Shown: positions 54,560 through 63,284, counted from the stretch's first letter. The stretch is DNA of 64,000 nt from Thermomicrobiales bacterium (GCA_041390825.1 JAWKPF010000007.1:1-64000); one strand, 5' to 3'. The notes: generated by a model not told the origin, from the letters alone. Program-made: numbers and translations.

Positions 54560-56464
54560 CTAGACTTCGCGGAACTCGCCCTCGACCGTCGCTTCGTCGT
54601 CCTCGGCCGCACCGGCGCTCGGTTCTTCATACACGCCGTTCGAGGAGGCTGCCTGCTGTGCGCCATAGACAGCCGACCCGACCTTCTGCAGCGACTCGAC
54701 CAGCGAAGCCGACGCCGGCTGGATGCGCTCGGTGTTCTCAGGATCCTTCTCCAGGATCTCCTTGAGCTCGGCGATCTTGGTGTCGAGCTCGGCTTTCAGT
54801 TCACTCGGAATCACGTCGCCATGCTCGCGCAGCACCTGCTCGGCCTGGTAGACGTTGCTCTCAGCATCGTTGCGCACGCTGATGGCTTCGCGGCGGGCCC
54901 GGTCCTCATCGGCATGCGACTCGGCCTCACGCACCATGCGCTCGACTTCACTATCCGAAAGCCCAGACGATCCAGCGATGGTGATCTTCTGCTCCTTGTT
55001 GGTCGCCTGATCGCGCGCGGTGACATTCAGGATACCGTTCGCGTCGATGTCGAACGTAACCTCGATCTTCGGAAGACCGCGCGGAGCCGGCAGAATGCCG
55101 TCCAGAATGAACTTCCCGAGGCTCTTGTTGTCGTTCGCCATCGGGCGCTCGCCCTGGAGCACGTTGATCTCGACCTGAGGCTGATTGTCCGCCGCAGTGG
55201 TGAAGACCTGGCTCTTGCGAGTCGGAATCGTGGTGTTTCGCTCGATGAGCGGAGTCGCCACACCGCCCAGGGTCTCGATCGAGAGCGTCAGCGGGGTCAC
55301 GTCGAGAAGGAGAATATCCTTCACCTCACCACCGAGCACACCACCCTGGATGGCTGCGCCCAGCGCGACCACCTCATCCGGGTTGATGCCCTTGTGCGGT
55401 TCCTTCCCGAAGTAGTCCTTGACCTTCTGCTGGACCGCCGGCATGCGAGTCTGGCCGCCGACAAGGATCGCTTCGTCCACCTGGCTCTTGGAGAGGTCGG
55501 CGTCCTTGAGGGCCGCTTCCATCGGCGGCACGGTGCGGTCGATCAGGCTGCCGACCAACTGCTCCAGCTTGGAGCGGGTCAGCGTCTCCTGCAAGTGCTT
55601 GGGACCGCTGGCATCCGCCGTAACGAACGGCAGATTGACTTCGGTCTGCTGCGTGCTGGAAAGCTCGATCTTGGCCTTCTCAGCGGCTTCCTTGAGCCGC
55701 TGGAGCGCCATGCGGTCGTTGCGAAGGTCGATGCCCTCTTTTTTCTTGAACTCGTCCGCCAGCCAGTCGATGATCTTCTGGTCGAAGTCATCGCCGCCGA
55801 GGTGCGTGTCGCCATTCGTGGCAAGCACCTGGAAGACGCCCTCGGAGAGATCGAGAATCGAGATGTCGTAGGTGCCGCCGCCAAGGTCGTAGACCGCGAT
55901 CTTCTCGTCGGCCTTGCTCTCGAGCCCGTATGCGAGCGCTGAAGCGGTCGGCTCATTGATGATGCGCTCGACCTCGAGACCAGCGATCTTGCCGGCATCC
56001 TTGGTCGCCTGTCGCTGCGAGTCGTCGAAGTACGCCGGCACGGTGATGACAGCGCGGTCGACGGTTTGCCCCAGGTACGCCTCGGCATCAGCCTTCAGCT
56101 TCTGCAGAATCATGGCCGAGATTTCCGGCGGGCTGTACCACCGGTCGCCCATCTTGACTTCCAGACCGCCGTTGGACGCCTCACGCACCTGATACGGCAC
56201 ATGCTTGAGGTCTTCCTGGACAGAAGGATCCTTGTACTTGCGGCCCATGAAGCGCTTGATCGAGAAGATCGTGTTCTCCGGGTTGGTCACCGCCTGCCGG
56301 CGCGCAAAGCGGCCGACCAGACGCTCTCCGCTGTTGGTGACAGCCACGACCGACGGCGTCAGACGCTCGCCTTCCGCGTTCGGAATAACAACCGGCTCAC
56401 CACCCTCGATCGTTGCGACCACCGAGTTCGTGGTTCCCAAGTCCACACCAATCATTCGTCCCAT
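54560..56464 (-). CDS. dnaK: Chaperone protein DnaK (Hsp70)
   Basis: The product has 634 residues. MIGVDLGTTNSVVA opens the ATPase domain, VYDLGGGTYDISIL is the second signature and ILVGGQTRMPAVQ the third. The substrate domain begins at VTPLTLSIETLGG. The tail is acidic (AAEDDEATVEGEFREV) rather than ending in EEVD-like residues. It lies 57 bases after grpE. dnaJ is absent from this operon. Confidence 0.98.
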   Translation of the reverse strand: MGRMIGVDLGTTNSVVATIEGGEPVVIPNAEGERLTPSVVAVTNSGERLVGRFARRQAVTNPENTIFSIKRFMGRKYKDPSVQEDLKHVPYQVREASNGGLEVKMGDRWYSPPEISAMILQKLKADAEAYLGQTVDRAVITVPAYFDDSQRQATKDAGKIAGLEVERIINEPTASALAYGLESKADEKIAVYDLGGGTYDISILDLSEGVFQVLATNGDTHLGGDDFDQKIIDWLADEFKKKEGIDLRNDRMALQRLKEAAEKAKIELSSTQQTEVNLPFVTADASGPKHLQETLTRSKLEQLVGSLIDRTVPPMEAALKDADLSKSQVDEAILVGGQTRMPAVQQKVKDYFGKEPHKGINPDEVVALGAAIQGGVLGGEVKDILLLDVTPLTLSIETLGGVATPLIERNTTIPTRKSQVFTTAADNQPQVEINVLQGERPMANDNKSLGKFILDGILPAPRGLPKIEVTFDIDANGILNVTARDQATNKEQKITIAGSSGLSDSEVERMVREAESHADEDRARREAISVRNDAESNVYQAEQVLREHGDVIPSELKAELDTKIAELKEILEKDPENTERIQPASASLVESLQKVGSAVYGAQQAASSNGVYEEPSAGAAEDDEATVEGEFREV

Positions 56465-56521
56465 TCGTTGCGTTCTCCCTTTGTGTTCGTTCGTTACGAG
56501 TCGTTTGCTGGCTGCGTTGCG

Positions 56522-57079
56522 TTAGTTGGCGCGTGGCAGATTGCCGACGCGCACCATGACTGGGCGAAGCAGCTGATCACCCAGGGTGTATCCATTCTGA
56601 AAGACCTCGACCACCACGTTTTCTGTGTTGTCAGGGTCTTGTGTGACCGCTTCGTGTACCGCCGGATCGAACGGCTGTCCGAGCGCGTCGATCTTGCGCA
56701 CATCCTGATTTGCAAGCACCGCGGCAAGCTTGCGCTCGATGAGGCGAACCCCTTGCGCCAGACTCGAATCGGCCTGGTCTGGTGGAATGCTCGCGAGCGC
56801 GCGTTCGAAGTCGTCAGCTATCGGCGCGAGCTGGATCAGCAGGTCGCGAGTCGCATTCTTCCGGGTTTGCACCCGCTCGTTTTCTGTGCGCCGTCGATAG
56901 TTCGCATAGTCGGCAGTGGTGCGCTGCAACTGTTCGAGATAGCCGTCCCGCTCCGCGACCAGTTCTGCGATCCCAAGACTCTGCTCCAGCAGTTCGGCTT
57001 CCAGATCCGCTTCGGCGGCGACTGCCGACTCCTCCATCTCCATCCCGTCATTGTCGGGATGCGTCGAATATCCCCTCAC
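56522..57079 (-). CDS. grpE: Nucleotide exchange factor GrpE
   Basis: The GTG-started product has 185 residues and lies 11 bases after hrcA. A long N-terminal helix (residues 20-85) leads into RTTADYANYRRRTENER, the GrpE signature. The beta-rich head has GQPFDPAVHEAV and VVVEVFQNGYTLGDQLLRPV. It releases ADP from DnaK and may act as a thermosensor. Confidence 0.96.
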   Translation of the reverse strand: MRGYSTHPDNDGMEMEESAVAAEADLEAELLEQSLGIAELVAERDGYLEQLQRTTADYANYRRRTENERVQTRKNATRDLLIQLAPIADDFERALASIPPDQADSSLAQGVRLIERKLAAVLANQDVRKIDALGQPFDPAVHEAVTQDPDNTENVVVEVFQNGYTLGDQLLRPVMVRVGNLPRAN

Positions 57080-57090
57080 CTCACCATCCT

Positions 57091-58155
57091 TTATCCAGCG
57101 GACGGATAGAGATCCGCCACCAGATCGCTAATCAATCGTGACATGTACCGGACCGTAGAAATCGTGCGCCAGTAGCTCATTCGCGTCGGGCCCAGCACAC
57201 CGATCAGCCCCTTCACGTTGTCATCGATGCCATATGTGGCCACGATGACCCCAAAGCGCTGAAGCTGATCGGGAAGCTCGTCCCGTCCAATGAAAACTTG
57301 CACGCGATCGACCGACTGAATCTGCGGCAAGATGGCGTTCAGGAACGCGCCGCCCTGCACGAGCTGCAACACCGCATGCACGTCGTCATCTTCGATGCCC
57401 GGCTGGCCAACGATGTTCTGCAGCCCTTTGCTTCGAATCGACAACTGGTCGGGCGCGTCGCTTTGTCGCAGCATGGCGATCACCTGGTCCACCACCGCAG
57501 TCGCCAACGGGGACGCGCCAATCACGTACTTCTGGATCTCGTCTGCCGATCGTCCTGAGAGATCGGCGGATAGCTGTCCGGCGAGTACCCGCAGATCATC
57601 TTGATCGACCGTCACCGGCAGATGAACCATCGATTGGCGAACCGAGCTCTCCCGAGTCACCAGGATCAGCAACGCCAGCTGCGGTTGCAGCGAGATCAGC
57701 TCCAGATGCCGAATACGCGCGGTATTGACCTTGGGCGAAGTGACAACCGACACATTTCCGGCGATTTCCGCCAGCACCGAAGCGGCAAGCTCGGGCCAAT
57801 CGTCCAGCATCGTTTCCGCCTGGCGGAATTGGTGCCGAATCATGATCTGATCGCCCGCCGGCAAATCGACATCGTCCATCAAGTGACCGACGAAGTACCG
57901 ATAGCCTGCATCGGTCGGTACACGTCCGCCCGACGTATGCAGGTGACCGACATAGCCAGCCGCTTCCAGTTCGGCCATCTCGTTCCGAATGGTGGCGGCG
58001 GAGTAGCCTATCGAATACCGATCGGCCAACGACTTCGAACCGACTGGTCTTCCGTTCGAGACATGCTCGCGCACGATCAACCGCAACACCTGCTGCTGGC
58101 GCTCGGTGATCGGTGGGTGCTCTTGCGGTGGTTTCGATCGAAAGTTGTCAGTCAT
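57091..58155 (-). CDS. hrcA: Heat-inducible transcription repressor HrcA
   Basis: The product has 354 residues. The N-terminal winged helix (LTIxREHVSNGRPVGSKSLADRYSIG region) binds CIRCE; ATIRNEMAELEAAGYV is the recognition block. HTSGGRVPTDAGYRYFV and the end VLGPTRMSYWRTISTVRYMS are HrcA hallmarks. It represses its own operon and is matured by GroEL. CIRCE lies 22 bases before its start. Confidence 0.97.
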   Translation of the reverse strand: MTDNFRSKPPQEHPPITERQQQVLRLIVREHVSNGRPVGSKSLADRYSIGYSAATIRNEMAELEAAGYVGHLHTSGGRVPTDAGYRYFVGHLMDDVDLPAGDQIMIRHQFRQAETMLDDWPELAASVLAEIAGNVSVVTSPKVNTARIRHLELISLQPQLALLILVTRESSVRQSMVHLPVTVDQDDLRVLAGQLSADLSGRSADEIQKYVIGASPLATAVVDQVIAMLRQSDAPDQLSIRSKGLQNIVGQPGIEDDDVHAVLQLVQGGAFLNAILPQIQSVDRVQVFIGRDELPDQLQRFGVIVATYGIDDNVKGLIGVLGPTRMSYWRTISTVRYMSRLISDLVADLYPSAG

Positions 58156-58176
58156 CGTTTCTTGCCTTGGGCAATT

Positions 58177-58203
58177 TTAGCACTCTCGGCGGCAGAGTGC
58201 TAA
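58177..58203. promoter_or_regulatory. CIRCE operator
   Basis: TTAGCACTC (58177-58185), nine bases, then GAGTGCTAA (58195-58203): a perfect match to the 9-9-9 CIRCE consensus. It sits between the -10 region and the start of hrcA, so HrcA binding would block transcription of hrcA-grpE-dnaK. Confidence 0.98.
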
Positions 58204-58211
58204 CTCACGCC

Positions 58212-58240
58212 GCAAAACAAGCCTAAACGATGCGTGTCAA
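58212..58240 (-). promoter_or_regulatory. Candidate promoter of the hrcA operon
   Basis: On the minus strand TTGACA (58235-58240) is a perfect -35. Seventeen bases on, TTTTGC (58212-58217) is a weak -10. Transcription would begin at the edge of CIRCE, the usual arrangement. Confidence 0.5.
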
Positions 58241-58279
58241 GGTCACAGCACAATTCAGAAACGAGGTCGATGGATGGAG

Positions 58280-58987
58280 CTATCGTTTGCGCCCGAGGAG
58301 CCTCGCGATCAGGCCAGGCTCTTTGGGCGGTAAGCTTGCTTGTCGCAGCCGCTCCACCTCGGCGCGATCGGTTGCGCGCGTAACCACGCGAGCTCCACTC
58401 GGCCAGGTTCCCGGGTCGCTTCCATCGAGCAAGTCGACCGCCTCGAAAAGCCCAAAACCCTTCGCGTTGGCATAGCGAGCAGCTTCCAGCAACAGCGCCA
58501 TTTGCTCAGGCCCGTCCATCTCGGCCTCGTTCAAGCGCCGCACCGAGCGAAGGCTGTGCTGGTCGAGACGTTCGAGGTAGTCGCCCATCAGGCGTGCCGG
58601 TACGTATGCGCCGCCGGTCATCGCGTCCCCTCCCCCAATTCGGATCGGCATTGCACGCGCGACGGTGATGTCGAGACCGGCATCCCCAAACAAGCGCGAG
58701 GGTGGCCGAAGCAGCATGCCGGATCCTCGATCTACCCGTGCTTCCCAACTCGAGAGACTCAACCCTTGCCGCGCGAACACCGGTTGCCGCATAGCGAGCC
58801 ATCCGGCGAGTCCAAAGGAGATGTCGCTCGGCCGCAGACTTGCACGCTCGAGGATTTGGCGATACCAGTACTGCGAAGTCAGGCGATCCGGGGTAGTACC
58901 ATCAGTAGTCCGGCGGTCCAGCTCGATGCGCTGGAGGAACTCCGAAACCTCGGTTTCCGGCAATGGATGTAGCGAATAGAGCTCCAT
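58280..58987 (-). CDS. Hypothetical protein
   Basis: The product has 235 residues with no signal peptide or membrane helix. The N-terminus (ELYSLHPLPETEVSEFLQRIE) looks helical; the middle is rich in Gly/Arg/Leu (RIGGGDAMTGGAYVPARLMG), and the C-terminus ends in a basic tail (ARLLGRKR). No family is recognised. The ATG is adjacent to the start region of the divergent methyltransferase-like gene. No ribosome-binding site is clear. Confidence 0.62.
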   Translation of the reverse strand: MELYSLHPLPETEVSEFLQRIELDRRTTDGTTPDRLTSQYWYRQILERASLRPSDISFGLAGWLAMRQPVFARQGLSLSSWEARVDRGSGMLLRPPSRLFGDAGLDITVARAMPIRIGGGDAMTGGAYVPARLMGDYLERLDQHSLRSVRRLNEAEMDGPEQMALLLEAARYANAKGFGLFEAVDLLDGSDPGTWPSGARVVTRATDRAEVERLRQASLPPKEPGLIARLLGRKR

Positions 58988-59005
58988 GTGCGAGCGTACC
59001 TATCG

Positions 59006-59719
59006 ATGATTCGAATGCTCGCGCGCAAGGATCCGCGGAGCACAACCGGAGTCCAGTCAATTGTGACCGACGAGAAGTCGCTCCGTCTCGAAGCCTGGGA
59101 CCGAAATCCACCGGGGGACGCTGGTCCTCCGGAGTTGAACCGTCACGGCGTCGCGGATCGAGACATCGGGTGGAAGGCAACCACACCGTTCGGCGTCGTC
59201 TCCGTCTCATCGAGCCGACTCCCCTTTGCCGATCGCTCGTTCGAACAAATCGTGCTCGCCGATCTGCTCGAGTATGTGCGTGATGAGCGCGCGACGCTCT
59301 CCGAAGTGCACCGCGTGATTGCGCCCGGCGGACGACTGACCGTCCTGGCGCCCTATCTTGGTCCCACCACATGGATGGACGGGGCGAACTGGCACCGCTA
59401 CTTGCACGACCTGCGCGGCTCCGACTCTCTCCTGCCTGAGCTCTCTGAATCAGGCTGGCGTCGCCGCTATCGAAAAGCGGATCTCGATGCGCTGATCGTC
59501 GAAAGCGGCTTTTCGCTAACATCCGTCGATCAGCGTGGTACGGGCCTGTCCGAGCTCGGATGGTTCGTCGGGAGACTCCTGGACGAACGGCGCTCTCAAA
59601 CGACCGCCAATGTCGATCTGGACATTATCCGCATCCGGTACGCTGCACGTTCGCTCGATCGTCGCGTGCCGTTGGGCCCGCTGGGCTCCTGGCTGATCGT
59701 CGAGGCGGCGCGGCCGTAA
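59006..59719 (+). CDS. Reduced SAM-dependent methyltransferase-like protein
   Basis: From the ATG beginning MIRMLARKD the product has 237 residues; a GTG at 58988 is an alternative. LPFADRSFEQIVLADLLEYV and EVHRVIAPGGRLTVLAPYLG match motifs post I to III of class I methyltransferases (type 11). The glycine-rich motif I that binds SAM is not visible before them, so activity is doubtful. FSLTSVDQRGTGLSELGW is an unfamiliar C-terminal part. Confidence 0.68.
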   Translation: MIRMLARKDPRSTTGVQSIVTDEKSLRLEAWDRNPPGDAGPPELNRHGVADRDIGWKATTPFGVVSVSSSRLPFADRSFEQIVLADLLEYVRDERATLSEVHRVIAPGGRLTVLAPYLGPTTWMDGANWHRYLHDLRGSDSLLPELSESGWRRRYRKADLDALIVESGFSLTSVDQRGTGLSELGWFVGRLLDERRSQTTANVDLDIIRIRYAARSLDRRVPLGPLGSWLIVEAARP

Positions 59720-59780
59720 CCTTCCGCAGAAACGCGATCCTGCCGGGCTTCCTCGGTGCCTCTCTGGTCGGCTGAAACGC

Positions 59781-59812
59781 AACGAACCCCGGGCAAGTGC
59801 CCGGGGTTCGTT
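59781..59812. terminator. Strong bidirectional hairpin between convergent genes
   Basis: A 14-bp perfect stem (AACGAACCCCGGGC and its complement) closes a 4-base loop. It separates the methyltransferase-like gene from the cupredoxin gene. There is no long T-tract on either side. Confidence 0.65.
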
Positions 59813-59832
59813 CGAATCGATGTTCGCGAAAT

Positions 59833-61269
59833 CTACTCGACGGTCAGGGTGCCGACCATGCCGGCTTCCTTGTGACCAGGAACCGAGCAGTAGAAGGCAT
59901 ACTCGCCCGCAGCAGTTCCAGCCGGGATCACGATATCGACGGTTTCGCCCGGAGCGGCGGTGACCTTGATATCGAGCGCGTCGATCACGAAGTCGTGCTC
60001 GGCGGCGCCGGTGTTCTCGAACGTGATCGTCACCGGCAAGTCAGATGCCTTGATCGTCAGCGCGGTCGGATCATACGCGATGTCCTTGGCGATGAGCTTC
60101 ATGCCGCCGGCAGCAGCCGGAGAAGCGGCAGGCGATGCGACTGGAGACGCGGCGCCGGTTGCCATTGCGGATTCGACCGTAGCCTCGCCTTCGGCAACAC
60201 CAGTCTCGACGGGAGCGATCTCAGCTTCGACCGAGCCCTCGACCGCGGCCACGCCAGCTTCGACCGTGCCCGCGGCAGTCGTCGCCACGGCCTCGACCGT
60301 GCCCTCGACAGCACCAGCTGCGGCCTCAACGGTCCCTTCGATGCCAGAGGCTTCGACGGTGCCGGCAACATCGGTCGCCATCACTTCTGCAGTGCCTTCG
60401 GCCGCAGAAACACCGGCCTCGACGCTGCCCTCGATATCACCAACGACCGATCCAGCGGTGCCCTCGGCGCCCACGACCTCAGTCGCAATCGCCTCGACAG
60501 AGCCCTCGGCTTCAGCTTCGACCGTGGCTGCAACGGTAGGCGCCGCAGTTGGGGTCTCGTCCTTCTTATCGTCGTCGCGGGTGAAGTACCAAATACCGGC
60601 GGCGAGCGCGGCAAGCGCAAGCAGCGGCAGCAACCACTTCATCCATCCGCCACCAGAGGCCTCAGCAACGGGCGGGGGCGGGGGCGGCGGGGGCGGCGGG
60701 GGCGGCGGAGCAGCAACCCGAGCTGCCTCAGCGGCTTTCGCCGGTTCGGCCTTCGCTGTGTCAGCGGCCTTGGCAGCGGCGACGCCGGCCGCGGCAGCTG
60801 CGCCAGCGACGGCTGCCTCTTCCTTGCGGACAGCGGCAACTGGCTCGGTCTTCTTTGCGGCCTCATGCTTCACGCGAGTGAAACCAGCCTTCTCGGCCTC
60901 CGAGACGTCGGCGAAGCAGACCTCGGGGATGACCTGGGCATAGCCGGCATCCTCGGGGCGGTAGTAGACATTCGACGGCTCATTGCCCTTGATGGGATAC
61001 CCGGCCGGGCACTCGCGTCCACCGGTTGCGCGCATGAAGCCAACAGGAGCCGCAGCGGCTTCGGCGCCTCCACCCTTCACATGAGTGAAGCCGACCTTCT
61101 CGGCAACGGCAGCGTCCTCGAAGCACATCTCCGGAATAACCTGGGGATACCCTGGGTCTCCCGGCTCGTAGTAGACGTTCGAGGGCTCGTTGCCCTTTAC
61201 CGGGTAACCGACAGGGCAATCTCGCCTGCCGGTGCCCCGGACCCAACCGGGACCAGATTTTTGAGACAT
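59833..61269 (-). CDS. Membrane protein joining two sunset-like domains, a repeat region and a cupredoxin
   Basis: The ATG with GGGGAGG seven bases upstream gives 478 residues. Two tandem 45-residue domains (Cys18-Cys49 and Cys87-Cys118; CPxGYPxKGNEPSNVYY) resemble sunset domains. An Ala/Lys-rich stretch and 13 prolines (188-200) lead to one membrane helix (209-230). An acidic region with at least seven GS/TVEA repeats (255-350) and an ASPVASPAASP linker follow. The C-terminal cupredoxin (about 390-478) has ligands His425, Cys461, His466 and Met471, a type 1 copper set. The copper domain is probably outside the cell. Confidence 0.85.
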   Translation of the reverse strand: MSQKSGPGWVRGTGRRDCPVGYPVKGNEPSNVYYEPGDPGYPQVIPEMCFEDAAVAEKVGFTHVKGGGAEAAAAPVGFMRATGGRECPAGYPIKGNEPSNVYYRPEDAGYAQVIPEVCFADVSEAEKAGFTRVKHEAAKKTEPVAAVRKEEAAVAGAAAAAGVAAAKAADTAKAEPAKAAEAARVAAPPPPPPPPPPPPPVAEASGGGWMKWLLPLLALAALAAGIWYFTRDDDKKDETPTAAPTVAATVEAEAEGSVEAIATEVVGAEGTAGSVVGDIEGSVEAGVSAAEGTAEVMATDVAGTVEASGIEGTVEAAAGAVEGTVEAVATTAAGTVEAGVAAVEGSVEAEIAPVETGVAEGEATVESAMATGAASPVASPAASPAAAGGMKLIAKDIAYDPTALTIKASDLPVTITFENTGAAEHDFVIDALDIKVTAAPGETVDIVIPAGTAAGEYAFYCSVPGHKEAGMVGTLTVE

Positions 61270-61339
61270 CCGCTTTCCTCCCCACATCGATTGAATACGG
61301 ACATTAACAGGGCATACGTTTCGTTATCAGCGCTAGTGT

Positions 61340-61356
61340 AGCGCACGTTGTGCGCT
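61340..61356. repeat. Inverted repeat upstream of the cupredoxin gene
   Basis: AGCGCAC and GTGCGCT, separated by GTT, form a 7-bp dyad about 70 bases before the ATG at 61269. It may be an operator or part of a terminator for the upstream lipoprotein gene, which lies 44 bases away. Confidence 0.35.
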
Positions 61357-61399
61357 CCGTCAGACAATCACCACGCTGATTCGTACTACGAAGGTGGAA

Positions 61400-61900
61400 T
61401 TACTCGACCACCAAGGTGCCAACCATTCCTGCGTCCTTGTGCCCAGGAATGTTGCAGTAGAAGTCATACGTGCCTGCCGGGATGTCCACTTCGAGTGTCT
61501 GTGTGGTTCCTGCAGGCATATTCACGTGGATATCCAACGCATCGATGCTGAAGTCGTGCTCGGCAGCGCCTTCGTTCGGAAGAATGAAGGTCACCTTCCC
61601 GGCTTTAACCTTGACTTCAGCTGGATCGAAGTAGATGTCATGTCCGACGATGGTTACTTCCTGACTGCCATCACCCGCATCGGCTGTTGCGTTCCCTGAA
61701 TCTCCACCGGCTTCTTCGGTTGGCGCGGCAGTTGGCTCTGCCCCCTCCTCCGGAGTGGGACTGAGCACGGGAGCATTGATCGGGCTGGCGATGCGGGTCA
61801 CGGTTGGATGCGGCTCGTCGTCATTCGGCGATCCGCACGCCGCGAGAACGATCAAGACGACAACGGCAATGCCCGTCATCGAGAAAAATCGCTTCGCCAT
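61400..61900 (-). CDS. Cupredoxin-domain lipoprotein
   Basis: The product has 166 residues. A signal peptide ends in the lipobox LAAC with Cys22 as the lipid-modified residue. A Pro/Glu/Thr-rich linker of about 55 residues follows. The cupredoxin has ligands His115 (AAEHDF), Cys149 and His154 (FYCNIPGH) and Met159. It closely matches the copper domain of the next gene, so the two probably arose by duplication. It likely carries electrons or copper at the outer face of the membrane. Confidence 0.88.
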   Translation of the reverse strand: MAKRFFSMTGIAVVVLIVLAACGSPNDDEPHPTVTRIASPINAPVLSPTPEEGAEPTAAPTEEAGGDSGNATADAGDGSQEVTIVGHDIYFDPAEVKVKAGKVTFILPNEGAAEHDFSIDALDIHVNMPAGTTQTLEVDIPAGTYDFYCNIPGHKDAGMVGTLVVE

Positions 61901-62094
61901 CTACGCTCGCCCTCCCAATCCGGACAACACGCCCGAGGATCCTCCCACTGCCGCTCCCGTAGAAGCGCCAAACGACACGCACAACTGGACCGCGGTCCGG
62001 TAATGATTCCGTGCCGCGTGCATTGTAGTCGGGAACGGCTCGGCGCGTGGCACAAACAACCGCGAAATAGCTGAATGCCTTCGCTCGCAGACGG

Positions 62095-62406
62095 CTACCA
62101 CATCCCCAGCTCGTCTTTCGCGTCCTCACTCATCATGTCAGGCGACCAGGGCGGACTCCAAACCAGTTTGACATCGATGTCCCCGATGTTCGGAAACTCG
62201 CGCAACGCTCCCTGGACTTCCTGAACAATGACTGGTCCAAGTGGGCATCCCAGCGACGTCAATGTCATCGTAACGAGCACGTCACCCGCTTCGGAAATGT
62301 CGGCGTCGTAGACAAGACCGAGATCGACGATGTTGATACCGATCTCCGGATCGTAGACCTGTTTGAGGCCTTCGCGAACGTCCTCTTTTGTGAACGCAAC
62401 GGTCAT
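62095..62406 (-). CDS. MIP18/SufT-type iron-sulfur assembly factor (DUF59)
   Basis: I start at MTVAFTKEDV, with AGGAG nine bases upstream, giving 103 residues. VYDPEIGINIVDLGLVYD is the DUF59 signature, MTLTSLGCPLG holds the conserved cysteine, and the end VWSPPWSPDMMSEDAKDELG is the PaaD/SufT-like tail. Such proteins help mature Fe-S proteins. No suf genes are adjacent. Confidence 0.9.
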   Translation of the reverse strand: MTVAFTKEDVREGLKQVYDPEIGINIVDLGLVYDADISEAGDVLVTMTLTSLGCPLGPVIVQEVQGALREFPNIGDIDVKLVWSPPWSPDMMSEDAKDELGMW

Positions 62407-62506
62407 GCGCATGAGCTCCTGAACAATTCGAACCTTTGGAGACAGGGCTCTCGCCCGGCCATCCCTCCCGATTGTACCCGCCTGGTGATCTGTGTCCCGT
62501 TCCGGG

Positions 62507-63256
62507 CTAGAGAAAGAGGACCATCGCGCCGGCAATGAGTGGCACCGCCACGACCGTCGCCCGCAACAGCCGGTACGGAGCCCGCGCGGTGAACTTCGCG
62601 CCGAGATACGATCCGCTCGACAGGCCAATCACCGCCGCAACGAGATGACGTCCGGAAACGTCTCCGTGTCGTGCGAGCACCGTCGCGGCCGACCCGCTGA
62701 TGAACACAAGCGTCAGCATAGTCGTGCCAATCGTTTGCACGAGCGTGAGCCGCAACGCCGTCAGAAAGCCTAACTGGAGATACGGCGCCATCCCGACACC
62801 GAAGAACCCGGCTGCAATCCCTCCGGTTCCTCCAAGCGCAACGCCGCGGACGAGCTCCTCTCCCCGCGTCAATGGGGGCCGGTCAAATTCTGTGCGGGGG
62901 CTACGGGCGACGATGCGCGTGCGGTACCAAACCAGGCCCGCCAATGACCAAAGCGTCAGTCCGGCGCCGAGCTCGAGCACCCGATTGGGCACGAGCTGAC
63001 CGAACTCGGCGCCCATGGCGGCGCCGAGGACTCCCGTGATGCCGACGATGAGTCCGATCCGGGTGGCAACGTGCCCTTCGCGATAGTGGGAAACCGCGCC
63101 AAAGATTGTGACAACGCACATGGCAGCCAGGGCGGTGCCGATGGCCCTATCGATCTCGAGCCCGAAAACCCCGCTGAGCAACCCGATCAGCACGCCTCCA
63201 CCACCGGCGCCGATGAACCCGAGCAAGATGCCGACGCCAAAGAGAACGCCGATCAA
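62507..63256 (-). CDS. TauE/SafE-family membrane permease
   Basis: The frame starts at a TTG and gives 249 residues with about eight hydrophobic helices. The opening GVGILLGFIGAGGGGVLIGLL and GGTGGIAAGFFGVGMAPYLQL are the two repeated half-signatures of the family. Members export sulfite, sulfoacetate or other anions. A TTG start without a strong ribosome-binding site is uncertain, but upstream codons lack ATG or GTG. Confidence 0.85.
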   Translation of the reverse strand: MIGVLFGVGILLGFIGAGGGGVLIGLLSGVFGLEIDRAIGTALAAMCVVTIFGAVSHYREGHVATRIGLIVGITGVLGAAMGAEFGQLVPNRVLELGAGLTLWSLAGLVWYRTRIVARSPRTEFDRPPLTRGEELVRGVALGGTGGIAAGFFGVGMAPYLQLGFLTALRLTLVQTIGTTMLTLVFISGSAATVLARHGDVSGRHLVAAVIGLSSGSYLGAKFTARAPYRLLRATVVAVPLIAGAMVLFL

Positions 63257-63284
63257 TACGATCCAGGACGCCAGACGATGGCTC

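Noticed and set aside
60190..60520. Regular repeats that might be a CRISPR-like array
   Set aside because: They encode the GTVEA peptide repeats, vary in length, and have no unique spacers.
59797..61341. 514-codon plus-strand frame rich in Gly/Arg/Asp
   Set aside because: It mirrors the repetitive codons of the cupredoxin fusion on the other strand and has no ribosome-binding site.
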